The notes beneath the pieces are model-generated. The model was given only the letters and a program-made list of their open reading frames with translations, had not been told where the DNA came from and did no database searches. Positions 63,891-64,000 of a stretch of 64,000 nt of DNA are shown piece by piece. The DNA is from JAVKFY01 sp040223615 (GTDB lineage: Bacteria; Pseudomonadota; Alphaproteobacteria; GCA-2731375): NCBI GenBank assembly GCA_040223615.1, contig JAVKFY010000054.1:56304-120303 (forward strand). Reading direction: 5' to 3'. The position numbers and the translations under genes were made by a program. Position 1 is the first letter of the stretch. Each line of letters opens with the position of its first letter.

Positions 63891-64000
63891 TAACCGGCAT
63901 TGACGAGATAGTTTGCGCATTCGTCCGGCTTGAAGCCGCTGACGAGCGTGCCGATGCGGTGCGAGATGTCGTCGATGTTCCGGTGCTGGGCCAGACGGAG
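63872..64000 (-). mobile_element. IS630-family transposase, C-terminal end (cut by window edge)
   Basis: The last 42 codons of a minus-strand frame read HRIGTLVSGFKPDECANYLVNAGY and stop at 63872. This matches the C-terminus of IS630-type transposases, where a T/K-P-x-E-C-A-N-Y/W-x-x-x-A-G-Y motif follows the DDE domain. The rest continues past 64000. The stop codon lies within the element's terminal repeat. Confidence 0.7.

Overview
The window is dense, high-GC DNA with short gaps and many start/stop overlaps, and it looks alphaproteobacterial. That placement rests on gene families (TRAP and Liv-type uptake, FadR- and FCD-type GntR regulators, multi-component Rieske oxygenases, an IS630 end); there is no rRNA, tRNA or phylogenetic marker. 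Nearly all genes serve uptake and breakdown of aromatic or CoA-activated acids. One block encodes a secreted RTX adhesin and its exporter.

Layout. 1-3.6 kb: a CoA-transferase-like operon (beta subunit, acyl-CoA dehydrogenase, alpha subunit, FadR-type regulator). 3.6-9.5 kb: TetR regulator, a broken phenylacetate-CoA ligase, a Rieske oxygenase (alpha, beta), enoyl-CoA hydratase, a VOC enzyme and an SDR, with several gene remnants between them. 9.5-22.4 kb: remnant of a lost Rieske alpha/beta pair ahead of an extradiol dioxygenase, a TRAP transporter, and an oxygenase locus with two tandem alpha subunits, two beta subunits, one Rieske ferredoxin, one reductase, a FadR-type regulator, a LigB-type dioxygenase and an SDR. 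22.5-30.4 kb: a molybdenum hydroxylase large subunit with its GntR regulator, divergent from a five-gene Liv-type ABC operon. 30.5-45.5 kb: a nine-gene leftward operon (VOC, DUF2817 peptidase-like enzyme, peptide-type ABC transporter, VOC, acyl-CoA ligase), divergent from a GntR/acyl-CoA ligase/alcohol dehydrogenase operon, then a further acyl-CoA ligase. 45.5-47.6 kb: a rearrangement joining a 5'-truncated glycosyltransferase to a 5'-truncated acyl-CoA ligase. 47.6-57.8 kb: RTX/cadherin-repeat adhesin and a type I secretion system with two different ABC subunits. 57.8-64 kb: a second molybdenum hydroxylase large subunit, an HpaB-type monooxygenase operon (with a MetE-like protein, VOC dioxygenase and RidA protein), and the end of an IS630-family element touching the ridA stop codon.

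Two themes stand out. First, an 11-bp site of the form TGGT-N3-ACCA (exact at three places, one mismatch at two more) lies at the CoA-transferase, Rieske-remnant/SDR, TRAP, ferredoxin and tandem-alpha promoters, which suggests one FadR-type regulon. Second, at least five loci keep the beginning and/or end of a gene but have lost the middle (phenylacetate-CoA ligase, alpha/beta hydrolase, Rieske alpha plus beta, carboxymuconolactone decarboxylase, glycosyltransferase/acyl-CoA ligase). Either this genome is losing catabolic genes by internal deletion, or the assembly has collapsed strain variants; read mapping would decide.
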